A stretch of DNA of 64,000 nt from Verrucomicrobiia bacterium (lineage in GTDB: Bacteria > Verrucomicrobiota > Verrucomicrobiia > Limisphaerales > Pedosphaeraceae), in the NCBI GenBank assembly GCA_036268055.1, contig DATAUW010000017.1, positions 248,001 through 312,000 on the forward strand. Direction: 5' to 3'. Of the stretch, positions 52,996 through 62,100 are shown in pieces. The number at the start of each line of letters is the position of its first letter. The stretch's first letter is position 1. A program made the position numbers and the translations under genes. Below the pieces are notes generated by a model. It was not told the origin of the DNA. It saw only the letters and a program-made list of their open reading frames with translations, and did not search any database.

Positions 52996-54333
52996 TCAAA
53001 CAAATTGCGCGACCAGCATCACCAATCCAAGCGCGACCAAACCAATGCTCGTTTCGAGCACTGTCCACGTCTTCAACGTCTGCGGCACCGTGAGATTGAA
53101 ACTTTCCTTCACCAGCCAGAAACCGCTGTCGTTCACGTGCGATAAAAACAACGAACCCGCGCCCATCGCCAGCACGAGCAATTCACGATTCACTCCCGGC
53201 GTGCCCGCCGCCACCGGCGCCATGATCGCGCATGCCATGGTGATGGCGACGGTCGCAGAACCGACGGCGACGCGAATCGAAGCCGCAATGAGCCAGCCGA
53301 GCAACAGCGGCGAAATGTTGACGTGCTTCACGAGGTCAAGCACCGCCGTTCCCGCGCCGCCGCGCTCGAGCACCTTGCTCAAGCCGCCGCCCGCGCCAAT
53401 GACCAATAAAATACTTGCCGCGGGCGCGACGCATTCTTCGAGAAATTTCAAAATCTGTTTGCCACTGAAACCGCGCGCGAGCCCGAATGAATAACACGCC
53501 AGTAAAACCGCCAGCAACATTGCGATCAATGGACTGCCGATGAAATCAACCCACTCGCGAAATGAATTGTCGGGCAGCGTCAAATCTGCGAGCGACGCCA
53601 GCAGCATGAGAATCACGGGCAGCAGTGCGGTGAGCAAGGTGAGGCTGAATCCGGGAGGAGTTGCGGCAAGAGCTTGCACGGGTTCTACATCGGCCACATC
53701 TTCTGGCTGCGATTTCAATCGCGGCACGATGAAACTCGCGAACAATGGCCCGGCGACCAGCGCTGTCGGCAACCCAATGAGCGCGGCATACATGATCGTT
53801 TTGCCGACGTCCGCGCCCATCTGTTCGATGGCGAGCATCGGGCCCGGATGCGGTGGCAGGAGGCCTTGCGAAACTGAAAGTCCCGCGCAGAGAGGAATAG
53901 CCAGCTTCAGCCGGGGAATTTTTGTCTCTCGCGCGATCGCCAGGATGACCGGCACGAGCAATAACAATCCCACCGCAAATAAAACCGATACACCCACCAC
54001 CAGCGCGACGAATAGAATGGCCCACGGCGCGCGTTTGGCGCCGAGGATGCGGATGAAATTTTGCGCGATCACATGCGTGCCGCCGGACACGGATAACATT
54101 TTTCCCAGCATCATGCCGAGCCCGACCACCACACTCAGAAAACCCAGCGCATGGCCCACGCCTTCCTCGAAATTTTTTGCGATGAGCGACAGCTTCATGT
54201 CCGCGTGCAAGCCGATGATGATCGCGACGAGAATAAGTGCGATGAATGGATGCACCTTGAATCGCGCGATCAACACCACCAGCGCGATGATGGCGAAGAA
54301 GATAAAAACGAGGAGGGCGATATCGTGTTGCAT
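52996..54333 (-). CDS. GntP-family permease (gluconate/D-serine type)
   Basis: 445 residues with about 12-14 membrane helices, matching the gluconate:H+ symporter family: HVIAQNFIRILGAKRAPWAI, GLSVSQGLLPPHPGPMLAIEQ and VAIGSATVAITMACAIMAP-type segments. The family includes GntT and the D-serine permease DsdX. Context, between a D-serine dehydratase-like enzyme and a dipeptidase, favours a D-amino-acid or hydroxy-acid substrate. Gluconate remains possible. Confidence 0.85.
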   Translation of the reverse strand: MQHDIALLVFIFFAIIALVVLIARFKVHPFIALILVAIIIGLHADMKLSLIAKNFEEGVGHALGFLSVVVGLGMMLGKMLSVSGGTHVIAQNFIRILGAKRAPWAILFVALVVGVSVLFAVGLLLLVPVILAIARETKIPRLKLAIPLCAGLSVSQGLLPPHPGPMLAIEQMGADVGKTIMYAALIGLPTALVAGPLFASFIVPRLKSQPEDVADVEPVQALAATPPGFSLTLLTALLPVILMLLASLADLTLPDNSFREWVDFIGSPLIAMLLAVLLACYSFGLARGFSGKQILKFLEECVAPAASILLVIGAGGGLSKVLERGGAGTAVLDLVKHVNISPLLLGWLIAASIRVAVGSATVAITMACAIMAPVAAGTPGVNRELLVLAMGAGSLFLSHVNDSGFWLVKESFNLTVPQTLKTWTVLETSIGLVALGLVMLVAQFV

Positions 54334-54340
54334 CAGTTCG

Positions 54341-55447
54341 TCAAATCGTGAGTCGCCGTTCGCGCGCGGTTATTTTCCAACGCTCGATTGCCCGCCCGGA
54401 TCGTATGGTGATAGCCTCCGAATACAACGCGACCGTCGGGCAGACGTGGCGCGGCACGCCGTAGAGGCAGTCGCCCACTTTGAATTCCGCCGCGTGCGCC
54501 GTCTCCACGACCAGATGTTCTTCGCTATGCGTGATCGCGTTCGCATCCGGCAGATTCAAAAACTTGATTCGCGGATGCGGGTTCTCCGCGGCAATCGCTT
54601 TGTGGCCGACATCGAGACACAAACGGTTGCCGCCGGGTTTGCTGACTACGCGGGTCAAAACCAGCGCCGCGTGCAAAAATTCCAAATCCAAAAACTTGTC
54701 GCCGTAACTGAAATCCCAAAGCACACAGGTGCCGGGGCTGCATTCGCGATCCTTATGTTTCGCGTGCAGGGGAAAAGTCGGTGTGCCGCCCGCCACGATT
54801 CGCGGCACGGGCCATCCAGCACTCGCGAGATCGGCCCGTAATTTTTCCACCGGCGCGAACGCTGCATCGCACAATGCCGTACGCTGCGCGAGGTCAGGCT
54901 CGTGAATGTGACCGTCGTAAGCATGCAGACCGCCCGGTTTGATGCCGCGCGTTGTGCTCATCAACGTATATAATTTCACTGCGTCCGGGCCGGGTTCCAC
55001 GCCGGTGCGATGCTGCCCGCAATCAATGTCGAGCAATAGTTCCACCGCTTTGCCCTTGGCCACGAAAGTTTCCGCGAGCGATTGAATGCCCGCGACGCTG
55101 TCCGCGAGGCAGGAAAATTTCACTAGCGGAAATTGCTGGGATAATTCCAACAGCCGCCGCGTGTTCGGCCCGATCAGTGGATACGCCACTAAAATATCTT
55201 TCGCACCGGCGGTGGCCGCCATCTCCGCTTCGGCGATAGTGGCGCATTTAAATTTTGTGATGCCCTGCGTAAGTTGCAATCGCAGCACGTCGGCGGATTT
55301 ATGCGTTTTGATATGCGGACGCAGCCGTACCGCGCCGCCCGCGAGCTTGACCATGCGCCGCACATTTTCTGCGATGCGTTCCGGGTAGAAAAGCAACGCC
55401 GGTGAGGGAACATCCGCCGTGTTGGAAACCTCAAACCAAGTGCTCAT
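54341..55447 (-). CDS. D-serine dehydratase/D-threonine aldolase-like PLP enzyme
   Basis: 368-residue fold-III PLP enzyme with an alanine racemase-type N-terminal barrel. The cofactor Lys is in LRPHIKTHKSADV, and the zinc-binding C-terminal motif is CLYGVPRHVCPTVALYS (His-x-Cys), as in eukaryotic-type D-serine dehydratase and D-threonine aldolase. Products would be pyruvate plus ammonia via aminoacrylate, or glycine plus aldehyde. The overlapping RidA gene favours the dehydratase, because RidA clears 2-aminoacrylate. Confidence 0.83.
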   Translation of the reverse strand: MSTWFEVSNTADVPSPALLFYPERIAENVRRMVKLAGGAVRLRPHIKTHKSADVLRLQLTQGITKFKCATIAEAEMAATAGAKDILVAYPLIGPNTRRLLELSQQFPLVKFSCLADSVAGIQSLAETFVAKGKAVELLLDIDCGQHRTGVEPGPDAVKLYTLMSTTRGIKPGGLHAYDGHIHEPDLAQRTALCDAAFAPVEKLRADLASAGWPVPRIVAGGTPTFPLHAKHKDRECSPGTCVLWDFSYGDKFLDLEFLHAALVLTRVVSKPGGNRLCLDVGHKAIAAENPHPRIKFLNLPDANAITHSEEHLVVETAHAAEFKVGDCLYGVPRHVCPTVALYSEAITIRSGRAIERWKITARERRLTI

Positions 55448-55905
55448 GCCAATTCAAAAATTGCTTCGACTTCCACCGCGATATTTCCCGGCAGCGAACC
55501 CATGCCCACGGCGCTGCGCGCGCCGATGCCGTTATCGCTGCCAAAAACCTCGGCAAACAATTCACTGCAACCGTTGATCACCTGCGGATGGTCGCCGAAT
55601 TCCGCCGTGCAATTCACCATGCCCAAAACCTTGATCACGCGCTGGACGCGATTCAGATCACCGAGTTCATTGCGCAACGTGGCGAGAATCGTGAGGCCAA
55701 CCTGGCGCGCCGCATGTTTGCCCGCCGCCAGATCGAGATCGGCGCCGACGCGCCCGCGAATCAGCGAACCGTCCGGATTGAGCGGTCCGTGACCGGACAC
55801 ATAAGCCAGATTGCCCAACGTCACCACAGGTTTGTAAACACCCTTGGGTTTGGGAGCAGGAGGAAGTTCCAAGTGCAATTCGGCGAGGCGCGCTTCGTGA
55901 TTCAT
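55444..55905 (-). CDS. RidA family enamine/imine deaminase
   Basis: 153 residues of the RidA/YjgF-YER057c-UK114 superfamily. YVSGHGPLNPDG sits in the core and ARSAVGMGSLPGNIAVEVEAIFE carries the conserved active-site Arg. It hydrolyses reactive enamines such as 2-aminoacrylate to ketoacids. It starts at ATG 55905 and its stop overlaps the PLP enzyme start by four bases, so the two are coupled. First gene of the D-amino-acid operon. Confidence 0.87.
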   Translation of the reverse strand: MNHEARLAELHLELPPAPKPKGVYKPVVTLGNLAYVSGHGPLNPDGSLIRGRVGADLDLAAGKHAARQVGLTILATLRNELGDLNRVQRVIKVLGMVNCTAEFGDHPQVINGCSELFAEVFGSDNGIGARSAVGMGSLPGNIAVEVEAIFELA

Positions 55906-56027
55906 TTTTTTGGATTCAAGTGCAACGAGCGCAAGCTTTCCAGTTTTTGAGGGCGCGCGCAACAGACTATTGAAGACTGTGTCCAAAAATAAAATAGAAT
56001 GGCTTGCCTTAATCTTTAAGCCTGAAA

Positions 56028-56360
56028 GTGGTAGAGTCTTCTAAGAAGCACGAAGCCAAATCGCAGACTAATAGTTGGGTATATAGCACTCCGGTGAACC
56101 AATGGCGGAAGGGGTGGTTTTTGCATCCCTTTTGCCACTTGGTGATCAAAGCTACAAGGTCTGATTCGCCTCCTCAAGCCATATATGGCTCCTCAATCTG
56201 CAAACAATTATTGCAAATGCGCTTGGACAGGAGGCTTACCCAAGAAACAGTTGCGTCAATACTGGGAATTAGTGTTAGGACGCTTAACAATTGGGAGCAT
56301 GGACGGACAAAGTTGAGTCGAAGGTTTGGCAGCAGAATCAAGCTCTTTTTGGAAGATTGA
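56028..56360 (+). CDS. Short XRE-like helix-turn-helix protein, possibly a remnant
   Basis: Up to 110 residues from GTG 56028. Only the C-terminal half is convincing: LDRRLTQETVASILGISVRTLNNWEHGRTKLSRRFGSRIKLFLED, an XRE-type HTH of the small lone-regulator kind frequent in this phylum. The first 50 residues do not look like a domain and may be non-coding. It lies 43 bases before the distal end of the CRISPR array on the same strand, at the junction between chromosomal genes and the CRISPR locus. Confidence 0.5.
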   Translation: MVESSKKHEAKSQTNSWVYSTPVNQWRKGWFLHPFCHLVIKATRSDSPPQAIYGSSICKQLLQMRLDRRLTQETVASILGISVRTLNNWEHGRTKLSRRFGSRIKLFLED

Positions 56361-56403
56361 TCAGCAGTTATGATGTCAATGACTGCCGCGTATTTGCTGT
56401 GCC

Positions 56404-57760
56404 AATTTGACTTCACCCCCCGGCGAAGTCGGCTACAATTCCTCGAACTGTTCGGCGGCGCGCACCAGGGTTTTGACTTCACCCCCCGGCGAAGTCGGCT
56501 ACAATAATTCCAGCGGCCGGCTTGGTGGTGAGTGGGTTTTGACTTCACCCCCCGGCGAAGTCGGCTACAATGTGGAGCGAGATGGTTTAAGGGCAAGCAG
56601 GGTTTTGACTTCACCCCCCGGCGAAGTCGGCTACAATTTATCATCGGCAAGAAAAGCCCCGGCGCACGTTTTGACTTCACCCCCCGGCGAAGTCGGCTAC
56701 AATTAGGTGGTGTTACCGGGCGGATCTTGCGCGTGTTTTGACTTCACCCCCCGGCGAAGTCGGCTACAATTGGAAAGACAATACAGCAGCCTTGTTATTC
56801 GTTTTGACTTCACCCCCCGGCGAAGTCGGCTACAATAAGATCACGGACGCCCTGGGCTGGGTCGCGGTTTTGACTTCACCCCCCGGCGAAGTCGGCTACA
56901 ATGCCAAGTCCAGACAATCGCACACCGTTTGTGTTTTGACTTCACCCCCCGGCGAAGTCGGCTACAATCAATGCCGGAAATTTATTAACGCTCCACTTGT
57001 TTTGACTTCACCCCCCGGCGAAGTCGGCTACAATATCCGTGCCGATGAAATAAAACGTCTGAAAGTTTTGACTTCACCCCCCGGCGAAGTCGGCTACAAT
57101 CAAAGATAGCATCAGCGTGGATTACAAGCGGTTTTGACTTCACCCCCCGGCGAAGTCGGCTACAATACGATTGGAGACATTCAAAACCCCACCGCGGTTT
57201 TGACTTCACCCCCCGGCGAAGTCGGCTACAATGCGGGCAAAACTTCATGCTGCAGCGGTAGTGTTTTGACTTCACCCCCCGGCGAAGTCGGCTACAATAC
57301 TTGCCCAGGATAACCGCAGGGCGACCGTGTTTTGACTTCACCCCCCGGCGAAGTCGGCTACAATAGTCGCACCAATTCTTTGACCCGGATTCCGGTTTTG
57401 ACTTCACCCCCCGGCGAAGTCGGCTACAATGACTCGCAACTTGGTTGTGCGCGCTCGCGCGTTTTGACTTCACCCCCCGGCGAAGTCGGCTACAATGCGT
57501 TCGATCAAACGATTGACGCGAATTTAGTTTTGACTTCACCCCCCGGCGAAGTCGGCTACAATAACCCCCGTCTCCTTATGAAAAGTGAAGTGGTTTTGAC
57601 TTCACCCCCCGGCGAAGTCGGCTACAATCGCCGGCATCGAGCGCCTGATCAATATCGTGTTTTGACTTCACCCCCCGGCGAAGTCGGCTACAATGCGCAT
57701 CATATAATGGAGCGCAGACTTTGGGTTTTGACTTCACCCCCCGGCGAAGTCGGCTACAAT
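56404..57760 (+). CRISPR. Type II CRISPR array, 21 repeats, 20 spacers
   Basis: 36-base repeat beginning GTTTTGACTTCACCCCCC and ending GGCGAAGTCGGCTACAAT, at a period of 66. Nineteen spacers are 30 bases and one (56704-56734) is 31. Copies 2-21 look identical; the first (56404-56439) starts AA in place of GT, so it is the decayed end. GACTTC and GAAGTC inside the repeat form a six-pair hairpin. GTTTT at the 5' end, the anti-repeat at 57801-57826 and TACAAT at the 3' end show that crRNAs read on the plus strand. All 20 spacers differ; none matched the window by eye. Confidence 0.98.
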
Positions 57761-57764
57761 AGGT

Positions 57765-57792
57765 TTGACCGAAGTAGCTGGTGCGGTATGAT
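57765..57792 (+). promoter_or_regulatory. tracrRNA promoter
   Basis: TTGACC, 16-base spacer, TATGAT (each five of six to consensus). The predicted start, near 57799, is the first base before the anti-repeat. It begins four bases after the last CRISPR repeat. The stretch GGTTTGAC-CGAAGTAGCT here looks like a repeat with its centre deleted. Confidence 0.7.
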
Positions 57793-57798
57793 TTGATG

Positions 57799-57877
57799 CA
57801 ACTTCTCCGGGGGGTGAAGTCTTAACTGATTAGACGGCGTTGAAACTACTGCCTTGTCACGTTTCAACGCCGTTTTC
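57799..57877 (+). ncRNA. tracrRNA
   Basis: Trans-activating CRISPR RNA of about 79 bases. The anti-repeat (57801-57826) is complementary to the first 26 bases of the repeat at 23 of 26 positions, with 15 unbroken pairs (CCGGGGGGTGAAGTC, 57807-57821). A two-by-two mismatch separates this upper stem from a three-pair lower stem at the repeat 5' end, as in other Cas9 guide duplexes. After a short linker the RNA ends in one 13-pair hairpin and a T-tract. No second 3' hairpin or nexus is visible, so the scaffold is unusually small. Ends are predicted, not measured. Confidence 0.85.
57834..57877 (+). terminator. tracrRNA terminator hairpin
   Basis: Perfect 13-pair stem ACGGCGTTGAAAC / GTTTCAACGCCGT with a 14-base loop, followed by TTTT. 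The T-tract touches the cas2 stop codon (57876-57878) read from the other strand. Confidence 0.88.
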
Positions 57878-58235
57878 ATTCCCAAAAGTCCACCTGATCG
57901 GGAATCGTCGAATCCTTGGCACGTTTGTCTTCACGATAGTTTGCTCCAATCACGGTATAGCTTTTTTTCCATTGTTCATCGGTCATAAACATCAGTCGAA
58001 CATTTCCAGCCGTTGGAATTAATTTTTTGATGCGCGCAATGTGAGTATCCATTTGTTCGTAGCTCACGCATGGCCGCGCATAAACGGAAAATTGAATCAT
58101 CAAATAGCCGTTGTCTAACAAATCGTTTCGGAACCGGGTGGCGGCCTTGCGCTCCGTGTCTGTCATCACAGGCAGATCGAACATGGTCAGAATCCAACCC
58201 ATACGAAACGGGCTTTTTTTCTCGACTCGCTTCAC
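57876..58235 (-). CDS. cas2: CRISPR-associated endoribonuclease Cas2
   Basis: Cas2 bridges Cas1 dimers in the spacer-acquisition complex. It starts at GTG 58235, which overlaps the cas1 stop by four bases (GTGA); the ATG at 58202 is less likely. The 119-residue product has the Cas2 core MGWILTMFDLPVMTDTERK, with the conserved Asp at the end of strand 1, then GYLMIQFSVYARPC, and resembles Cas2 of type II-C loci. Last gene of the cas operon, convergent with the tracrRNA. Confidence 0.9.
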   Translation of the reverse strand: MKRVEKKSPFRMGWILTMFDLPVMTDTERKAATRFRNDLLDNGYLMIQFSVYARPCVSYEQMDTHIARIKKLIPTAGNVRLMFMTDEQWKKSYTVIGANYREDKRAKDSTIPDQVDFWE

Positions 58236-59116
58236 GACAATTGAGGCACCCAAAACGGCTCGGATGATCTCTCCGCATAACTGCGAGCAAGTGATGAGGC
58301 AGACGCGTCTAATGCATCCATAAGCTTGAGAGAATAACGCTCCCGCTCGACTCGTCGCTCTCGCAATTCCGTGCCAATCTTTTTGCACCACGCTTTCATG
58401 CTTATGTCCTCGCCAACCATAAATTCCGACATCATTAAGTCAACCGCTGGGCGGTAGGGCTCCATCATGTCGTACACCAACGGGTCAGCGTGAAAACGTG
58501 TCGTATGTTTGACTCCAAGCAACGGCGATAGGCCATGGATCAATAGACTGCGATGGCAAAGCGCCCCCAAGACGGCGTATCCGTAATTTAACATCTTGTT
58601 GGGAGCATTTTCCTGCTTGCGGTCACGCGATGAGGAAACCCAGCCAATGGATGGAAAATAAAGCTGCCAGTAACGGCGCGCGCAATTGCCTTCATCGAAA
58701 TTATCCTGCTTAACTGCAAGTTCGAGGTGTGGCGAAGTCAGTTGCCTCATTTTTAGCACCTTCAATTGATTCACCGTTTTACCTCGAATGAGATGCTGCC
58801 AAAGCCGATTATTTAACCGCACAGGACGTTCCGCTTGGTGTAGAAAAGCTTTGTTGTCAATTACTCGTCCCAAGGGAGCTGTGATCCCGCAGGGTTGATA
58901 GCTTTCGTTGCAATGCAGAATGATGCCGTCCGTTTCCAGAACGGCAGAAACAAAGCTGGATGTGAGTGTAACACCACGTGCTGCGATGATTACCGCACGA
59001 ACATCTTCGTGCGGAATGCGATTTTCGCTTTTGTCTTCGCCACGGCAGACCAAAAATCCCCGGTCTTTGGACAGCACGCAGCCATGTTTAAAAACGTGAA
59101 GTAGATGGTGACTCAT
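58232..59116 (-). CDS. cas1: CRISPR-associated endonuclease Cas1
   Basis: Spacer integrase of 294 residues, the size of type II-C Cas1. The metal-binding residues are visible: Glu in FDEGNCARRYW (about residue 141), His in GVKHTTRFHADPLVYD and Asp in MEPYRPAVDLMM. It starts five bases after the cas9 stop and overlaps cas2 by four bases. There is no cas4 or csn2, which supports subtype II-C. Confidence 0.95.
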   Translation of the reverse strand: MSHHLLHVFKHGCVLSKDRGFLVCRGEDKSENRIPHEDVRAVIIAARGVTLTSSFVSAVLETDGIILHCNESYQPCGITAPLGRVIDNKAFLHQAERPVRLNNRLWQHLIRGKTVNQLKVLKMRQLTSPHLELAVKQDNFDEGNCARRYWQLYFPSIGWVSSSRDRKQENAPNKMLNYGYAVLGALCHRSLLIHGLSPLLGVKHTTRFHADPLVYDMMEPYRPAVDLMMSEFMVGEDISMKAWCKKIGTELRERRVERERYSLKLMDALDASASSLARSYAERSSEPFWVPQLS

Positions 59117-59121
59117 AATTT

Positions 59122-62100
59122 TTAACTCACTCGTTTAAAGCCAGCCGCCAACATTTTTTCCAAACTGATTGGCAGTGACATCTTTCCCGACGAATCCGTA
59201 ACTTTTGCACGACCATCAGTCAGGATGGTGTTTAATTTGTATTTTCCCGGGATAAGAGGCGTCGAATTATGTGAAATGGATTTTTCAAGTTCAACCAAGC
59301 AGCCCGATTGGAAGAAACCAACCATGGCCGTAGCCCCAACATTTTGAATCAGTTCGATTCGCACTCTTGGGGCAGATTCAAAAGCATACACTGGCCGCAC
59401 TTTTGGTTTCCTTTTTGAATCAAAATAAATGAACTGTCCTTTATGCCCTTTGAGCGCCCTGCGAAAGGCACCAGAGCCGTCTTTGGACATATCCTTGTAT
59501 TCGTCCGCATCGCCTACGTTTACACGAACAAATCGTATCGCGCTGCCAGGCAATCCGTTTTTGCGTCGCAAATAGAAGTTCCGGCAGAAATCATTCCACA
59601 TCGTTTCGGTTGGGCCAGTGGAGACAAAGTTAGCAAGTTGTTGTTGAATATGAAAATCGCGTATGGTTTGGATTTGTTTTTTGGCATATTCCAAATCGAA
59701 TTTTGTTTTGCTGGGGCCGACGGGCTTTTGTGCCAGGGTGATCACCTCTGTTCGCCGCACGATAATTCTTCTTTCTCCTGAATAACGCGCGCCGTAAATC
59801 GTTTCAGCTAAAACCGCTTTTTCGAAACATATGTTTTCTGGAATGACGTCTTTAATCTCTCGCTCGAAGAACTGTCTATTCACATTCTCGGGAAATCTGA
59901 AGAAGCCGGTTTTCTTTGGATCGCGTGCCCAAGTAGGAATAAAGCTGATCACCATCGCATCGAGCGCGTGATGACGGTCGTCGTTACGATTCTTCTTTTC
60001 AGCCTCTTCCTCATCTTCGGCATCGGGATTAAGAATGCGATTTAATCCGTATTTGCGACGGATGCGACCGGTCAAGCCTCCCGAAATAATAACCACTCGT
60101 TTCTGGCCTTTCATATCGGTACCGTTCCGCCATCCGAAGTGCAGATCAAGAATCGCTTGGGCCAGTTTTGAAATCCAAGCTGTTTCCGCCAAAGCTGTGT
60201 ATTTTTCGACCAGAGTTTCGGCAATAGGTGAAAGGAGGAGCTGTGCCTTTTTGTGACGAAGGGTGGTCAACCGTTCGCGCACACGGTTGACATAGGCATC
60301 CCACCCGTTTGTGGTGGAAAGCCATTCGTATGGGGTGCGATTACTTTTGTCATCATTCGTGCGCCGAGTGGTAAGGACATAATTAAGTGCAGCATCCGGG
60401 CCACCCTTGGCGCGGGGCACGACATGGTCAATGACATACTGATCCAGTTCAGTTGGAATTAGACCATCGCCCGTATAGAGGCAGATACCTTTTTGCGCGT
60501 TTAACAGCTCTAATTTAAATCCCGCTGCCCTTTCGCTATTTCCGGCTTCGGCAGCCTCCTTTTTTGCTCTTGCCCGATCGGTTGCCCGGTCTCTGATGAA
60601 TTTATTATATTCCAGCTTCGCCTTCCGTCCCATGAAATCCTCCCTCACAAATTCCAGAACAACGCTCTCAGGCTCGCCAAACTTTGCGGTAAAAACCGTT
60701 AATCGTTCAGCGAATACGCTCAGCCGATGGCGAACAATTGGATCGTTTTGCAACCCGATTAAACTGCGAACGGCTTTATCTGGGCTCTCTGCACTCCGTA
60801 CAAGCGCGTCGAGCCGCTGATTGGGAATGTAAATCCCCTCCCACGTCTCACCCATTCGGAGCAAGAACTTCAAGTCATCCTTAACCAACCCCTTCAGCAG
60901 ATTGGTATTGCCCTTAAGCTCGGCGACTTCGGCGTCATAAAAATGCTTTGGCGATTCCCCGGAAAGGATCAATCGTTTTAGAATGTCCAGCGCGGGACGG
61001 CAAAAGCGACTACGTCCAGAAATTTTGGGCGCTTCGACGCTTTCGTGCCCGGGCAATGCAACGGCGAGTAGCGGGGCGCATATCTTCTTTTTCCAAGCCG
61101 CTTCCGTAATGGCGAGATTATTGAAAGCCGGATTCTCAATAATCGCTTTGATTTCTTTCGCGCTAAGGCTGGTTGACTTGCCTGCGCGTTGAATCCTCAT
61201 ATTTTTTAACTTCATGAGGAATGCGACCTCTGCCGCCAATTTTGATTGCGGATGGATCGCCCCTTTACTATCGGTGCGAACCTTGCAGACGTTCATGCGG
61301 GGAATGAGCACGCACTTGCCAATGATGCGATTGTCGAATCGCGGGATCTTTTGACCGACCACGCCTTGCCAGTCGTTCGCCCCGCCTTCTTTCAAATCAT
61401 ATTGTCTGCGAAGTTTGGCATCGTAAGAAGCATAAGCCGTCTCGGATGGTCCATAAAGTAGGTATTTGGTCAGTCCTTTGAGCTGCGGATAGTGTTTTGC
61501 GGCGCCTTCCATTAGTGCAGCTATTTCTTTTTCCACTAATTTGCGAGGGACAATGTGGTTGCGCGTGCTTTCGGCGCGGCAACTGATTCGGTCTTTGAGC
61601 TGTGTCGGTTTGGCAGGATCCCAAAGTCCCATTTTCCACGCTTCGAAGTAGCAGGGAAAGTGAAATACGGGCTTGCCCGGAGCCATTTCCTCCAATTGTC
61701 TTATAAATTCCTCCATGCGTGCTTGCGTTCCTGCTTCATCGTCTTCGGCGTTACCTGGTTTGGCCTTGCTTTGGCTCCGGGTTTTCCATGGAATGTTTGC
61801 ATCGTAACCGCGTCGTTGAATGGCAGAGTGGAATGCTTTGTATACCTGCCAGGCCTCCAACTGCTCGCCAAGCAACAGCTTAATGCGAAGCAAAGATGAT
61901 GTATAGCAAGTCGGATCGCCCGGAGCAGCAAATTCGCGCTCAAGCCGGTGACGACTAAGTTTTTGAACTTCGGTTTCTACTGTAGCCTGCCATTTGCCAT
62001 CAATTTTTATTGTCTGCCGTCCTATTAACGGTTCAATGCCGGCTTTAAGCATCACTTCCCCGAGCCAGCGTTCACGTTCTTGATGAGCAATACGCGTGCG

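Noticed and set aside
56346-56374. Leader promoter before the first repeat (TTTTTG-17-TATGAT)
   Set aside because: The -35 matches only two of six consensus bases; kept as possible but not listed.
56440-57724. Self-targeting spacers
   Set aside because: Reading the 20 spacers against the window by eye gave no match; a full-genome search was not possible.
56407-57796. Long open frames through the CRISPR array on both strands, with a repeated TSPPGEVGYN or CSRLRRGVKSK unit
   Set aside because: They arise because the 66-base period is a multiple of three and the repeat has no stop in those frames; they are not genes.
57790-57830. Degenerate 22nd CRISPR repeat instead of a tracrRNA anti-repeat
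   Set aside because: The match is in reverse-complement orientation and is followed by a terminator hairpin, which fits a tracrRNA and not a repeat copy.
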